Source of the DNA: Chloroflexus aggregans DSM 9485
Lineage (GTDB): Bacteria > Chloroflexota > Chloroflexia > Chloroflexales > Chloroflexaceae
NCBI RefSeq assembly: GCF_000021945.1
Contig: NC_011831.1
Coordinates: 310,001 to 374,000 of the forward strand
Direction of reading: 5' to 3'
DNA: 64,000 nt
The notes beneath the pieces were generated by a model, which saw nothing but the letters and a program-made list of their open reading frames with translations, did no database searches and was not told where the DNA came from. The translations under genes were made by a program, and so were the position numbers. This document shows, piece after piece, positions 16,874 to 26,343 of the stretch. The first letter of the stretch is position 1; the number at the start of each line of letters is the position of its first letter.

Positions 16874-19570
16874 TTACCTCTCCGCCCAAACCAATTCGAT
16901 TGCGCCACTTCGGCTCTGCTCGACAAAGAGGAGTATCTCGTTGTGGGTTGTTAGCCACGAAACCGGCAGTTTGTAGTCTTCTTGTGGCCCGATCTGCCAG
17001 AATCGTCCGCAGTTTTGGCCGTTCAGCCAGATTTGGCCTTTGTCAAGGGTGCCGGGGCGTACCGCCAGCCGTTGTAACCGCGCCGGCAGTTCGTCCCGGG
17101 CGAATGTCGCTTGGACGAAAGCCGGACCGGTGGGCGGGGCCGATTGATCGCTCACCGTCACGCCGGCTCGAAAACTCCAGCGTGCTGGAAGCGGCCGGGA
17201 GGCGTCGTAGCTGATCAACGTCGCCCGCCATGGCGCGCCGGCATAGTTGAGGATTTGCAATGCGAGCGTGTTCACCCCCGGCTGCAACAGGTCGGTAATG
17301 TCGGCAGCGATGAGTCCCCCACTGCGATGACGACTAAAACGTTCGACGGCAGTACCGTTGACGAAGAATGCTCCAGAATTACGGTCACCGGTGATGTGAA
17401 CACGGTATCGCCGTCCGGCTTGCACCTCGATGGGCCGGATGAGCCAAACCATCGGCCCGGCCCACGCGAATCGTCCGAGATGCACATTGTCAGCATCGGG
17501 CCGCGCCGCCCACGGTTTGATGTTTGCCACCGCTTCACCGGCAAATTGCACCTCTTGCCAATAGGCTGCCCAACCTGCCGAAATGTCCTCTTGGCTGCCG
17601 GCGAGATAGAGCGGCGCAAGCAACCCTTTACGCTCCCCCAGATTTAACCCGTAGTTGAACCGACCGAGATTATCGACGAGCAAGCGTAGATCGTGATGAC
17701 CGGCGGGTAGGCTGATCGGTAAGGTGTAGCGCGGTCCGGTCGGACTTACTCCCAATACACCAACGAAATCACCGTTTACCAGCACCAGCGCCCGATCACT
17801 GAGAAGTGGTGCAGCGAGGGTCGTTGTCAGGGGCGTGGTCAGCTCAAGTTCGGCCCGATACCAACCGTAACCGTAGAAACAACCGAGCTGCTCAAGGGCT
17901 ACCGGCTCGGTTATCGGTTGCCAACCGGTTTCGTCGGTGGCCTCGACAACGGCGAAGGCTCGCGTTGTGAGCATGGTGCGGTGCGATCGAGTTGGTGACG
18001 GTAGCGGTTGACTTCCGTAGCGTTCGGCGAGCGCTTGCGGTAATAACTCAATGAGGAGCGCATGATCCTCCCACGCGACCTCGATCCGGCGACCCTCTGC
18101 CGTGAGCCAGTAATCGACCCGCAGCAGATGGTCATCTAAACCGACCCGAACGGTTACGCCGGCATCGTGGGCATGGATGCCGTCAGGTGCTGTAGGCAGG
18201 CGTAAAAGGAGCGTGCCCTGTTCACCTTCGCGGCCATAGATGACGAGTGTGCCTTGATCAGGCCAATAGCCGAGAATCCGCCCGGTATGGCCGAGAATGA
18301 CGATCCCGCTCTCACCGAGGGGGAGATTGGCGAATATCGGCCGAATACTGGTCGGCTCGACTTCAATACTGAGATGATCGCCACCGGGTCCAAAAACCTC
18401 GTAGGTCACCGCTTCGAGGCCGGGATTGGCGAGAAACGTCACGCAAAAATCGCGCCACGCCGGTGGCGCCGTCGGCCCGGCCCGCACCGTGCGGTATGGC
18501 TGTACCCCACCTTCACTCCGTCCGGCAATCGCTGCCGGCGGGATGACGGTTATACCACCGGGCACAGCATCGGCCAGAACCGATGACAATTCGGCGCCAA
18601 AGCAGCTCAAGAAGAGATGATGACGCCGCGCCACCAGTGCTTTTTCGGTTAGCCGACCGTATTCATCGATCGGCGCATCGTAGTCGTAGCCGGTCGTCAT
18701 GTGGATCAGGTCGCCACCGACAGTACGACCACCCCAATAGCCGAAATTGGTACCACCGGCCCACATCCAATGGCTGAACCCCGCACAACCGACCGCCGTC
18801 AATTGGTGCAGGATCATATCCAGTTTGGCTGCCGACTTGCGGGTCTGGCGGTGTCCGCCCCAGTTATCAAACCAGCCACTCCACAGCTCGGAGACGATCA
18901 ACGGGTTATCGGGCCAAAGCTGTCGGGTCTGAACCAGCTTCTCGGCGATTCCGCTCCAGCCGTTGCGAAACTCAGGGTAGCCCGGTGTCGCCCCCATACA
19001 GGTGTATTGCGGCACTTCAATCCCACGTTCGAATGCAGCACGTGCCAGCGTCTGTTGATGTTCGTCGGCTCCGTAGACCCCCGAAGCCCAATGCTCATTC
19101 TCGATTTGGCACAGAATAATCGGCCCACCACGAGTATGCTGGCGCGGTACGAGTATCGGCATGAGGGTATCGAACCAACGCAATACTGCGCTCAGAAACA
19201 CCGGATCATTGGTGCGCAAACGGAGATCACCGTTGGCCGTCAACCACGCCGGTAACCCACCATTCTCCCATTCGGCACAGATGTAGGGTCCTGGACGGAC
19301 AATCACCTTTAGCCCTAGATCGTGACACAGATCGAGAAAGGCACCGAGATCGGCTTCATCGGCAAAATCAAACACGCCGGGTTGAGGCTCGTGACGATTC
19401 CACGGGATAACCGTATCAATCGTGTTGAGACCGGCCCAACGCGCTTGCTCGAGGAGGGGGCGCCATTCGGCACGTGGCCAGCGAAAGTAGTGAATACACC
19501 CCGATAAGAGATAAAAGGGGCGGCTATCTAGCTCAATACCCTGACGACCAACCCGAACGGTGGCATTCAT
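16874..19570 (-). CDS. Beta-galactosidase, glycoside hydrolase family 35
   Basis: Protein of 898 residues. The GH35 barrel is at the N-terminus: GCIHYFRWPRAEW, TVIPWNRHEPQPG, RPGPYICAEWENGGLPAWL, and the signature GGPIILCQIENEHW, in which the second Glu is the proton donor. The nucleophile Glu is in SELWSGWFDNWGG. Beta-sandwich domains (GYGWYRAELEL and others) follow. The residue after ENE is His, where the family signature usually has Phe or Tyr. There is no signal peptide, so it probably cleaves terminal beta-galactosides in the cytoplasm. The ATG at 19570 has GAGG seven bases upstream. It lies downstream of the GH31 gene on the same strand. Confidence 0.9.
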   Translation of the reverse strand: MNATVRVGRQGIELDSRPFYLLSGCIHYFRWPRAEWRPLLEQARWAGLNTIDTVIPWNRHEPQPGVFDFADEADLGAFLDLCHDLGLKVIVRPGPYICAEWENGGLPAWLTANGDLRLRTNDPVFLSAVLRWFDTLMPILVPRQHTRGGPIILCQIENEHWASGVYGADEHQQTLARAAFERGIEVPQYTCMGATPGYPEFRNGWSGIAEKLVQTRQLWPDNPLIVSELWSGWFDNWGGHRQTRKSAAKLDMILHQLTAVGCAGFSHWMWAGGTNFGYWGGRTVGGDLIHMTTGYDYDAPIDEYGRLTEKALVARRHHLFLSCFGAELSSVLADAVPGGITVIPPAAIAGRSEGGVQPYRTVRAGPTAPPAWRDFCVTFLANPGLEAVTYEVFGPGGDHLSIEVEPTSIRPIFANLPLGESGIVILGHTGRILGYWPDQGTLVIYGREGEQGTLLLRLPTAPDGIHAHDAGVTVRVGLDDHLLRVDYWLTAEGRRIEVAWEDHALLIELLPQALAERYGSQPLPSPTRSHRTMLTTRAFAVVEATDETGWQPITEPVALEQLGCFYGYGWYRAELELTTPLTTTLAAPLLSDRALVLVNGDFVGVLGVSPTGPRYTLPISLPAGHHDLRLLVDNLGRFNYGLNLGERKGLLAPLYLAGSQEDISAGWAAYWQEVQFAGEAVANIKPWAARPDADNVHLGRFAWAGPMVWLIRPIEVQAGRRYRVHITGDRNSGAFFVNGTAVERFSRHRSGGLIAADITDLLQPGVNTLALQILNYAGAPWRATLISYDASRPLPARWSFRAGVTVSDQSAPPTGPAFVQATFARDELPARLQRLAVRPGTLDKGQIWLNGQNCGRFWQIGPQEDYKLPVSWLTTHNEILLFVEQSRSGAIELVWAER

Positions 19571-19634
19571 ATCTCGACCTCATACAACACATCGGCGCTT
19601 TCCGGTAACGCACGACACGGTAATCATGACACAG

Positions 19635-19665
19635 ACGCGGGCAACTGTCGAGTTATTGCCCGCGT
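19635..19665 (-). terminator. Hairpin between the GH31 and GH35 genes
   Basis: Perfect ten-base arms ACGCGGGCAA and TTGCCCGCGT with an 11-base loop, 60 bases past the GH31 stop. There is no T run on the minus strand. It probably ends or reduces GH31 transcription before the GH35 gene. Confidence 0.5.
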
Positions 19666-19724
19666 GGTTTTCCTCTGTGCTTACTATATCGGTCGCTGCT
19701 CGGTACATCCGTGGTAGCAACGTC

Positions 19725-21620
19725 TCACGCTTGTCGCTCAAACAACGGCATCTGTTCGAGTGGAGCCGGTACATCGGTCAGCATTACCGGCCCATGATGG
19801 ATCGTATCATGCCAATAGTCGCGCCACACCCCGGATGGCAAATAGACATCACGGCGGCGCCGACCGGCCTGTACGACAGGCGCTACCAGATACCGTTCGC
19901 CAAGGAGGAATTGATCGTTACAGCGCAGGGCCTGCTCGTCGTGCGGTGCGTGCCAGAAGAGAGGACGCACGAGCGGTGTACCGTCACGTAGCGTTTCATC
20001 GATCAGTGACGTGAGGTAAGGTGCCAGTTCGGTGTGGAGATGCGCATAGCGCCGGCAAATCGCGTCGACTTCCGCACCGTACTGCCACGGATGCACGCTA
20101 AACTGCATTGTCGGCAAGAATGCACAGAGCTGCGTCCACCGCACCATCAGTTCACCGTCGGGAACTTCGTCTTGGTACGCATTGCCACCGATCATGTCGG
20201 GTAACACGAACGGATAACCGCACACACTTAACGTCAACGCCTGTGTCAAGACACTGTGGAGACCATTGTCGATACCCCAGCGGCTCCACTTATCCCACTC
20301 GCGGAAGAGAATACCCCTTCGCTGACTGCGCCAGCCGGTGCGTACTTCAGTATACGCAAAGTGATCGGCAACAAATTCCGTGTAGCGGTCGGCGTAGCGA
20401 CGACGCGGCTCGCGCGCATAACAGATGGCATCAGGCGGAATGAAGTTAGCTTCACCGGCATCGAACTTGAAGCCGTCCACGCCGGTCTCGGCCTGCAACG
20501 CCTGCAACTCGCTCAGCCACCATGCCACTGCCTCAGGATTGGTCAGATCGAGCACACCACCATACCCTTGCCACCAGCGCACCAGGTAGGGCGCACCGTT
20601 CGCCGGATGGCGGATCAGGTAGCCACGCCGTGCCGCTACCGTGAACGCCGGATCGGAAGGATCAAAGAAAATGGGCGTCCATAACGTCACTTTGAACCCA
20701 GCAGCATGCAGCTCGTCGACCATCGCCCGTGGATTAGGAAACTTGTGCGGATCGAACACATACGCGCCATACCCACGTTGCCAACGGTCATCGATTTCGA
20801 GAACCGAGTACGGATAGCCACGGGTCACAATCTGAGTTGCAAAATCGATCACATCGTGCTGCGTCACCGGCATTTTATAATGGGCCCATGTTGTCCAGAT
20901 CGGGCGCGCAAAGAGTTCATGCGGCGGTGCAGCACTCGGTCGTCCAAGCAGCGGAAGGGCAGCGTAGAAAGCCGCCGGTGCGTTGTCTGCCAAGACGACA
21001 TGGGCTGCAAGCTGTGGACCAGGGGCAGCGTAGCGTTCATCGAAGCCGAGCGTCGGTGGCGGTGGCGCTTCACGTGCCGTGATCCGCAACAGACCATCGC
21101 CGGCCCGGTCCATCGTCACCGCCAACTCCCCATCATTCTCCTCGAGCAACAATGCCGCTCCGGCAGCGTTCAGCCAGAATGGAGTAGCAATGTTGAGTGT
21201 TCCATCATGCCCGTGATCAATCGGCTCAAACGGATCGGAGATAACCGGTGCCGCGTCGAGCGGCCAGTGCTGGAAGACACGTGCGCCCATGCCGTACCAC
21301 GGCCGACCGGGGTCAAGCTGCCATTCAAGCCGTACTGCGTGGAGACGCGGTGGACCGGACCAGGTAAGCCGAAATCCGGTCGGCGTGACTTCCAGATCAA
21401 GCCGAAGCGTTATTTCGGGTCGCGTTGTCGTGTAGTGAATGCGGACGTGACGGTCGGTGCTATCGGCACTCGCCACACCTGTGATCGGGAAGTCGGTACC
21501 GTAGGCATGTGCCACTGCACCTAGACCACACAAGACCCTGCGCCCTTCCCGCCAAAAGGTCATAGACCCGCTACTACCGATCTGAACCGTTCCTCCTGAG
21601 CTATGGATCTCATACCGCAT
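19725..21620 (-). CDS. Glycoside hydrolase family 31 (alpha-glucosidase/alpha-xylosidase type)
   Basis: Protein of 631 residues. After a beta-sandwich N-domain, the barrel shows SVLEIDDRWQRGYGAYVFD, KVTLWTPIFFDPSDP, the nucleophile block GVDGFKFDAGE and the acid-site region LPDMIGGNAYQDE. These place it in GH31, which cleaves alpha-linked glucose or xylose. A C-terminal sandwich follows (LLGERYLVAPVVQAG). The ATG at 21620 has GGAG six bases upstream; an upstream GTG at 21707 would overlap the CoA-transferase gene and has no ribosome site. No secretion signal is seen. Confidence 0.88.
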   Translation of the reverse strand: MRYEIHSSGGTVQIGSSGSMTFWREGRRVLCGLGAVAHAYGTDFPITGVASADSTDRHVRIHYTTTRPEITLRLDLEVTPTGFRLTWSGPPRLHAVRLEWQLDPGRPWYGMGARVFQHWPLDAAPVISDPFEPIDHGHDGTLNIATPFWLNAAGAALLLEENDGELAVTMDRAGDGLLRITAREAPPPPTLGFDERYAAPGPQLAAHVVLADNAPAAFYAALPLLGRPSAAPPHELFARPIWTTWAHYKMPVTQHDVIDFATQIVTRGYPYSVLEIDDRWQRGYGAYVFDPHKFPNPRAMVDELHAAGFKVTLWTPIFFDPSDPAFTVAARRGYLIRHPANGAPYLVRWWQGYGGVLDLTNPEAVAWWLSELQALQAETGVDGFKFDAGEANFIPPDAICYAREPRRRYADRYTEFVADHFAYTEVRTGWRSQRRGILFREWDKWSRWGIDNGLHSVLTQALTLSVCGYPFVLPDMIGGNAYQDEVPDGELMVRWTQLCAFLPTMQFSVHPWQYGAEVDAICRRYAHLHTELAPYLTSLIDETLRDGTPLVRPLFWHAPHDEQALRCNDQFLLGERYLVAPVVQAGRRRRDVYLPSGVWRDYWHDTIHHGPVMLTDVPAPLEQMPLFERQA

Positions 21621-21679
21621 ATCTATCTCCATTGCAAAGTACCGGCGGGCATCGTTTGCGGCATTGTAGCACGAGCACT

Positions 21680-22858
21680 TCATTCGATCACGCCGTCTAC
21701 ACGCCACGCGGCAAGCTGATCAGGGGCATAGCCCAGCTCACGCAGAACTGCGTCAGTATCGGCACCACGCGCCGGCGGTGCTGTCCGAATGGTAGCCGGT
21801 GTCGCACTCAGCTTTGCCGCAGGACCAACCATCGGTATACCGGCTACCTGTTGAACCATCGCGCGTGCTTGAGCCTGGCGACTGTGTAGCGCCGTTGGAA
21901 TATCGTTGACCGGGCCACACGGCACATCGGCGGCCCGCAGTCGCTCGATCCAGATCGCAACCGGTTCGCGCACAATCACTGCTGCAATCAGTGGCACCAG
22001 AACGTCGCGATGCGCCACCCGCGCCGGGTTGGTCGCGAATCGTTCATCGCTAGCCCATTCAGGATGGTTTAGCGCGGTGCAGAAGCGCTCAAACTGTCGG
22101 TCATTGCCAACAGCGATCATAATGTATCCATCGGCCGCAGCAAATGGTTGGTACGGAACGATGGTCGCGTGACCGTTACCGTACCGCTGAGGTGGCTTGC
22201 CTGAGACAAGATACGCCGACGCGACATTAGCGAGCCAACTGAGCTGCACATCAAAGAGGGCAAGATCAATGTACTGCCCTTCACCGGTCAACGTGCGATA
22301 GTGGAGTGCGGCGAGAATGCTGGTCGCTGCATACAAACCGGTTGTGATGTCAGCAACCGCAACGCCGGTCTTGAGTGGTGGGCCGTTGGGTTCGCCGGTA
22401 ATGCTCATCAAGCCGCCTTCGGCTTGGATAACCGTATCATAGCCGGGACGAGCCGCATCGGGGCCGTACTGACCATAACCGGTAATGCTACAGTAGATCA
22501 ACCCCGGATTCAACACCCGAAGATCGTCATATCCGAGACCCATCCGCGCCATTGTCCCGGGCAGAAAATTCTCGATCAGCACATCAGCTCGTTGCGCCAA
22601 CGCACGCACAATCGCTTGACCGGTAGGATGTTTGAGAGTAATCGCCACACTCTGCTTATTCCGGTTGACAGCAATAAAATAGGCGCTTAGCCCATTGGCG
22701 GCAAAGGGTGGTCCCCATTGGCGAGTCTCGTCACCGATGCCGGGTTGTTCAATTTTGACGACTCGTGCGCCAAGATCGGCGAGAACCATCGTTGCATATG
22801 GCCCGGCCAAAACCCGGCTGAGGTCGAGCACGAGCAGATCGGAAAGAGCAGCAGGCAT
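21680..22858 (-). CDS. Class III (CaiB/BaiF) acyl-CoA transferase
   Basis: Protein of 392 residues that transfers CoA between carboxylic acids through a covalent Asp intermediate. Family blocks are LSRVLAGPYATMVLADLGA, VVKIEQPG, VNRNKQSVAITLKHPTGQ, ADVLIENFLPGTM and SITGYGQYGPDAARPGYD. The catalytic Asp is in TGVAVADITTGLYA near residue 168. Chloroflexus uses class III transferases in the 3-hydroxypropionate bi-cycle, but those genes are known to lie in a cluster with malyl-CoA lyase, and no such neighbours are present here. The substrates are therefore open. It is transcribed divergently from a 3-hydroxyisobutyrate-dehydrogenase-family gene, with 88 bases between the starts. Confidence 0.88.
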   Translation of the reverse strand: MPAALSDLLVLDLSRVLAGPYATMVLADLGARVVKIEQPGIGDETRQWGPPFAANGLSAYFIAVNRNKQSVAITLKHPTGQAIVRALAQRADVLIENFLPGTMARMGLGYDDLRVLNPGLIYCSITGYGQYGPDAARPGYDTVIQAEGGLMSITGEPNGPPLKTGVAVADITTGLYAATSILAALHYRTLTGEGQYIDLALFDVQLSWLANVASAYLVSGKPPQRYGNGHATIVPYQPFAAADGYIMIAVGNDRQFERFCTALNHPEWASDERFATNPARVAHRDVLVPLIAAVIVREPVAIWIERLRAADVPCGPVNDIPTALHSRQAQARAMVQQVAGIPMVGPAAKLSATPATIRTAPPARGADTDAVLRELGYAPDQLAAWRVDGVIE

Positions 22859-22946
22859 ACACGATCACCGTGATGTGTGTACAACGTAGCCGGCAGGTAT
22901 GATACCATCTTCTGCAAACCGTGAATATGACTGTGAGGAGTCTGCT

Positions 22947-23864
22947 ATGACGGAGCGCATCGGCTTTATTGGTCTCGGAATTATGGGTCGGGGTATGGCG
23001 GCCAACATCCTCCGGGCCGGGTTTCCGCTGACGGTATGGAATCGCACCCCGGGACGGGCCGACGAGTTTATTGCCGCCGGGGCCCAGCTTGCCACCTCAC
23101 CGGCCGATCTGGCGGCACGCAGTGATATTGTGATCAGTTGTGTCAGTGATACCCCCGATGTCGAGGCAGTTTTGTTTGGGCCACAAGGCGCCATCGAGGG
23201 AGCACGTGCCGGGATGTTGATGATCGATATGAGCACGATCAGCCCCCAAGGCGCTCAGCAATTTGCTGCGCGGCTGGCCGAGCGTGGAATCGGTTTTCTC
23301 GATGCACCGGTCAGTGGCGGCAGCGAAGGGGCAGCTCGTGGCACCCTCAGCATTATGGTTGGCGGTCCCGCCGATTTAGTCGAACGAGCGATGCCCATCT
23401 TGCAGGCGATGGGCAAAACCATCACCCACGTTGGTGGTCATGGGGCCGGTCAGACGGTGAAGCTGGTCAATCAGATACTGGTTGTCGGGACGATGCTGGC
23501 AATCAGTGAAGCGTTTGTTTTTGCGCAGGCCAGTGGCGTCGATCTCGAAAAAGCCCTGACGGCTGTGAGCGGTGGCGCAGCGGGTAGTTGGATGCTCTCC
23601 AATCGGGGGCCACAAGTCATTCGGCGCGACTGGCGACCCGGTTTTACCATCGATCTTCAGCAAAAGGATTTACGGCTCGTGCTGGCTGCCGCCGATGCGG
23701 TCGGTGCCCCGATGTTGGTGACCTCCACGGTCTTCCACCTCTACCGTACTCTGCAAGCGGCTGGATTAGGGCACGAGGGTAATCATGCCTTGATCAAGGC
23801 GCTTGAACGCTTGGCCGGGATTGAAGTCGGTCACCCACCGCATAGCGGACCAGATCAGGGCTAG
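22947..23864 (+). CDS. 3-hydroxyisobutyrate-dehydrogenase-family reductase
   Basis: Cytoplasmic NAD(P)-dependent beta-hydroxyacid dehydrogenase of 305 residues. The dinucleotide fold begins GFIGLGIMGRGMAANI, the substrate-binding signature is LDAPVSGGSEGAARGTLSIM, and the catalytic Lys is in GAGQTVKLVNQ near 172. Candidates are 3-hydroxyisobutyrate, tartronate semialdehyde or succinic semialdehyde reduction; the sequence alone does not decide. The ATG at 22947 has GAGGAG seven bases upstream. A second family member is at 60160-61002. The shared divergent promoter region suggests co-regulation with the CoA-transferase. Confidence 0.88.
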   Translation: MTERIGFIGLGIMGRGMAANILRAGFPLTVWNRTPGRADEFIAAGAQLATSPADLAARSDIVISCVSDTPDVEAVLFGPQGAIEGARAGMLMIDMSTISPQGAQQFAARLAERGIGFLDAPVSGGSEGAARGTLSIMVGGPADLVERAMPILQAMGKTITHVGGHGAGQTVKLVNQILVVGTMLAISEAFVFAQASGVDLEKALTAVSGGAAGSWMLSNRGPQVIRRDWRPGFTIDLQQKDLRLVLAAADAVGAPMLVTSTVFHLYRTLQAAGLGHEGNHALIKALERLAGIEVGHPPHSGPDQG

Positions 23865-23872
23865 CGGTACGC

Positions 23873-24232
23873 TTACTTTATCCGCAGTCGCGTACCGGTA
23901 CTCTGTTCCCATCCCCATACCAGGAGATACAGCACGCATGTCCCTGCCATCACCAAATTAGCGAAGACGGCAGCATTGATGTACAAACCGGTTTGACTGA
24001 TAATCCGTACAAGGTTGGCGGCGGGGTCCAGAATACCAAGGAAACCGACGAACGCCGCCAGCCATTCAAACCGACGAGGGTTCGCCGTGCGCTCAATCGC
24101 TACGCCTAACCCCATCAACACAATCCCCAACAGTGCCGGAATTGCTGAGGTAGCAGCGCCGGTGGCAATTACCCCACCGGCGCCAATGGTGAATAAAAGG
24201 AGACCTGCTCCGATCGTGCTATTCATCGGCAT
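23873..24232 (-). CDS. Small integral membrane protein, four predicted helices
   Basis: Protein of 119 residues, not recognised. Hydrophobic segments at about residues 6-25, 30-45, 56-75 and 85-108 suggest four membrane helices. A basic stretch (ERTANPRRF) lies between helices two and three, and the C-terminus is basic (RLRIK). The ATG at 24232 has GAGG seven bases upstream and is preferred over an upstream TTG. It converges with the reductase gene, with eight bases between the stops, and is downstream of the arginine operon terminator. Confidence 0.65.
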   Translation of the reverse strand: MPMNSTIGAGLLLFTIGAGGVIATGAATSAIPALLGIVLMGLGVAIERTANPRRFEWLAAFVGFLGILDPAANLVRIISQTGLYINAAVFANLVMAGTCVLYLLVWGWEQSTGTRLRIK

Positions 24233-24332
24233 ACCATCACCTCTCAAGTGTCGTCGAGCATCACGAATATACTACGGAGCAATTGTCGCTTTGGATGTCG
24301 GTTAACGGTTCAAGGCGTATTGATGCCACTGA

Positions 24333-24368
24333 TGCCCGGGGAAGCGACCATGATCGTTTCCCCGGGCA
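24333..24368 (-). terminator. Hairpin behind the arginine operon
   Basis: Perfect arms TGCCCGGGGAA and TTCCCCGGGCA, extended by partial pairing in the loop, starting six bases past the acetyltransferase stop. No T run follows. It is the strongest hairpin in this 142-base gap. Confidence 0.6.
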
Positions 24369-24374
24369 ATACCC

Positions 24375-24896
24375 TCACGGCACATGCCGAATCATCGCAA
24401 TTTCGTCACACCGATCTTGTTTAAAGCAGGTCGAACAATCTTGCCAAATCTTATGGGGAAGCCGCAACTTTGGTATCTCGCGAAAGCCAAGCGAGCTGAA
24501 AAAGCCGGCTTGCAAGGTAAGGGTAAAGAGAGTAGGAATCCCTAACTCAACTGCCTCGGTAAAGAGCGGCTCAACCAGGCGTCGACCAATCCCACGCCCC
24601 TGAAACGACGGATGGACGGCGACACTCACTACCTCGGCCAGATCGGCCCATGTAATATGCAGCGCAGCGCAACCGATCACTTCCCCATCGATCTCGGCCA
24701 CGTTAAAGGTACGGACGCGGTTATAAAGCTGGTCGAGCGTCTTTGGCAGCATATCGCCACGTGCAGCATAATAATTAATGATTTCGTAGAGCCGTGGTAC
24801 ATCACCTACCCGGGCACGGCGAATGGTCACGGCAGCGTCAGGCCGGCAGTGGATGACCGGCAAACTGACCGGTGGTGCGTAAAGTGGGCTTGTCAT
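24375..24896 (-). CDS. argA: Short GNAT-type amino-acid N-acetyltransferase (N-acetylglutamate synthase)
   Basis: Cytoplasmic GNAT enzyme of 173 residues that probably acetylates glutamate with acetyl-CoA, the first step of arginine synthesis. The acetyl-CoA loop is VAVHPSFQGRGIGRRLVEPL. The C-terminal LPHKIWQDCSTCFKQDRCDE, with three Cys, matches the stand-alone short synthases of actinobacteria (Rv2747 type) rather than the long ArgA fused to a kinase-like domain. The ATG at 24896 has AGGA five bases upstream. It follows argH by 39 bases, which supports the function. Since ArgJ can also make N-acetylglutamate, this gene would provide the anaplerotic supply. Confidence 0.8.
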   Translation of the reverse strand: MTSPLYAPPVSLPVIHCRPDAAVTIRRARVGDVPRLYEIINYYAARGDMLPKTLDQLYNRVRTFNVAEIDGEVIGCAALHITWADLAEVVSVAVHPSFQGRGIGRRLVEPLFTEAVELGIPTLFTLTLQAGFFSSLGFREIPKLRLPHKIWQDCSTCFKQDRCDEIAMIRHVP

Positions 24897-24935
24897 AGGT
24901 TTCCTACTACAGTTTGTACTCAAAAACGAACGATC

Positions 24936-26324
24936 TTACGCTTCAGACTCTACCAATATGGTGCGCCAGCGCCGGCACTGTTCGCGCACCCGTTGCGGTG
25001 CCGTCCCGCCGTAGCTTGCCTTTTGGGCTACACTACGCGCCATATCGAAGATAGCATACACACCGGCATCGAGGCTCGGTTCAACCGCCTGATACTCGGT
25101 AAGCGGGAGATGACGAAGGCTAACCCCGAGTGTTTGCGCGCGCCGTACCAGTTGCCCCACCTTCCCGTGGGCAACCCGAAAAGGTATGCCACGTCGCACT
25201 AACTCATCGGCCAGATCGGTTGCGAGCATTGCATCATCAAGCGCAGCCGCCATTCGCTCAGGATGCACGGTCATGGTCGCAAGAGCTGCCGCTGCGACCT
25301 GTAAACCAAGGTCGAGCGTGTCAAAACTATCAAACAGCGGCTCTTTATCTTCCTGCATATCCTTGTTATACGTGAGCGGCAACCCCTTCAAGACCGTCAG
25401 TAAGGTCACTACATTGCCCAGCAAACGACCGCTCTTGCCGCGCAATAGTTCCATGCTATCAGGATTTTTCTTCTGCGGCATCAGACTTGAGCCGGTACTG
25501 TAGGCATCGGCCAATTCGATGAAACCGAACTCAGCACTCGCGTAAAGGATTATATCTTCGGCTAAACGGCTGAGATGAATGCCGATCAAGGCGCAGATGA
25601 AGAGGATTTCGGCTACAAAGTCACGATCACTCACCGCATCGAGTGAATTGGCCGCCAATTCATCAAATTCGTCAAGTAGCTCGGTTAGTCGCTCACGCTC
25701 GATACCGAGAGCATTACCGGCCAACGCGCCTGCCCCCAGCGGCAGTACCCGCATGCGGGTGATTGCATCGCGCAGCCGACTACGATCACGGGCAAACATC
25801 TCGATGTACGCCAAACACCAATGACCGAACGTGATCGGCTGTGCACGCTGGAGATGGGTGTACCCCGGCATCAACGTGTCGGTATGCAGTTCGGCTTGTG
25901 TCAGCAATGCAAGCTGGAGATCGCGCAACCGTCGGTCGAGTTGGCGCGCGATACCGATGGTGTAGAGCCGCATATCGGTCGCCACCTGATCGTTCCGCGA
26001 TCGACCGGTATGTAACTTGAGTGCGGCATCGCCGATAAGTTCGCGTAATCGTCGCTCCACCGCCGTGTGAATATCTTCATCACCTTCGGCAGGCACGAAC
26101 GTCCCGTTGGCGAATTCGGCCCGCACCAGTTCCAGGCCCCGCACTAAGGCAGCATACTCGTCTTCATCGATCAAGCCGGCCTGCGCCAGCGCGCCGGCCC
26201 ACGCAATGCTGCCGGTAATATCGACGTCGGCCAACCGCCGATCAAATCGGAAGGAATCGTTAAACCGGCGCATCTCGGCAGCCGTCGGTTCACTAAATCG
26301 TCCTCCCCAGAGCCGGTGTTCCAT
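24936..26324 (-). CDS. argH: Argininosuccinate lyase
   Basis: Last enzyme of arginine synthesis: it splits argininosuccinate into arginine and fumarate. 462 residues. It starts MEHRLWGGRFSEPTAAEM, includes HTGRSRNDQVATDMRLY, YTHLQRAQPITFGHW and the signature GSSLMPQKKNPD. The ATG at 26324 has GAGGAG eight bases upstream; the longer reading from 26381 adds 19 residues not found in the family. It lies 19 bases behind the broken nucleotidyltransferase gene. Confidence 0.97.
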   Translation of the reverse strand: MEHRLWGGRFSEPTAAEMRRFNDSFRFDRRLADVDITGSIAWAGALAQAGLIDEDEYAALVRGLELVRAEFANGTFVPAEGDEDIHTAVERRLRELIGDAALKLHTGRSRNDQVATDMRLYTIGIARQLDRRLRDLQLALLTQAELHTDTLMPGYTHLQRAQPITFGHWCLAYIEMFARDRSRLRDAITRMRVLPLGAGALAGNALGIERERLTELLDEFDELAANSLDAVSDRDFVAEILFICALIGIHLSRLAEDIILYASAEFGFIELADAYSTGSSLMPQKKNPDSMELLRGKSGRLLGNVVTLLTVLKGLPLTYNKDMQEDKEPLFDSFDTLDLGLQVAAAALATMTVHPERMAAALDDAMLATDLADELVRRGIPFRVAHGKVGQLVRRAQTLGVSLRHLPLTEYQAVEPSLDAGVYAIFDMARSVAQKASYGGTAPQRVREQCRRWRTILVESEA

Positions 26325-26343
26325 CTCTGTTACTCCTCGTGCA

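Noticed and set aside
20706-21524. A 272-residue plus-strand frame opposite the GH31 gene
   Set aside because: Cys- and Arg-rich with no recognisable fold; it is an antisense shadow of a conserved enzyme.
21680-22858. Assignment as mesaconyl-CoA C1-C4 transferase of the 3-hydroxypropionate bi-cycle
   Set aside because: The neighbours of that enzyme (malyl-CoA lyase, mesaconyl-CoA hydratases) are absent, and family motifs alone do not define the substrate.
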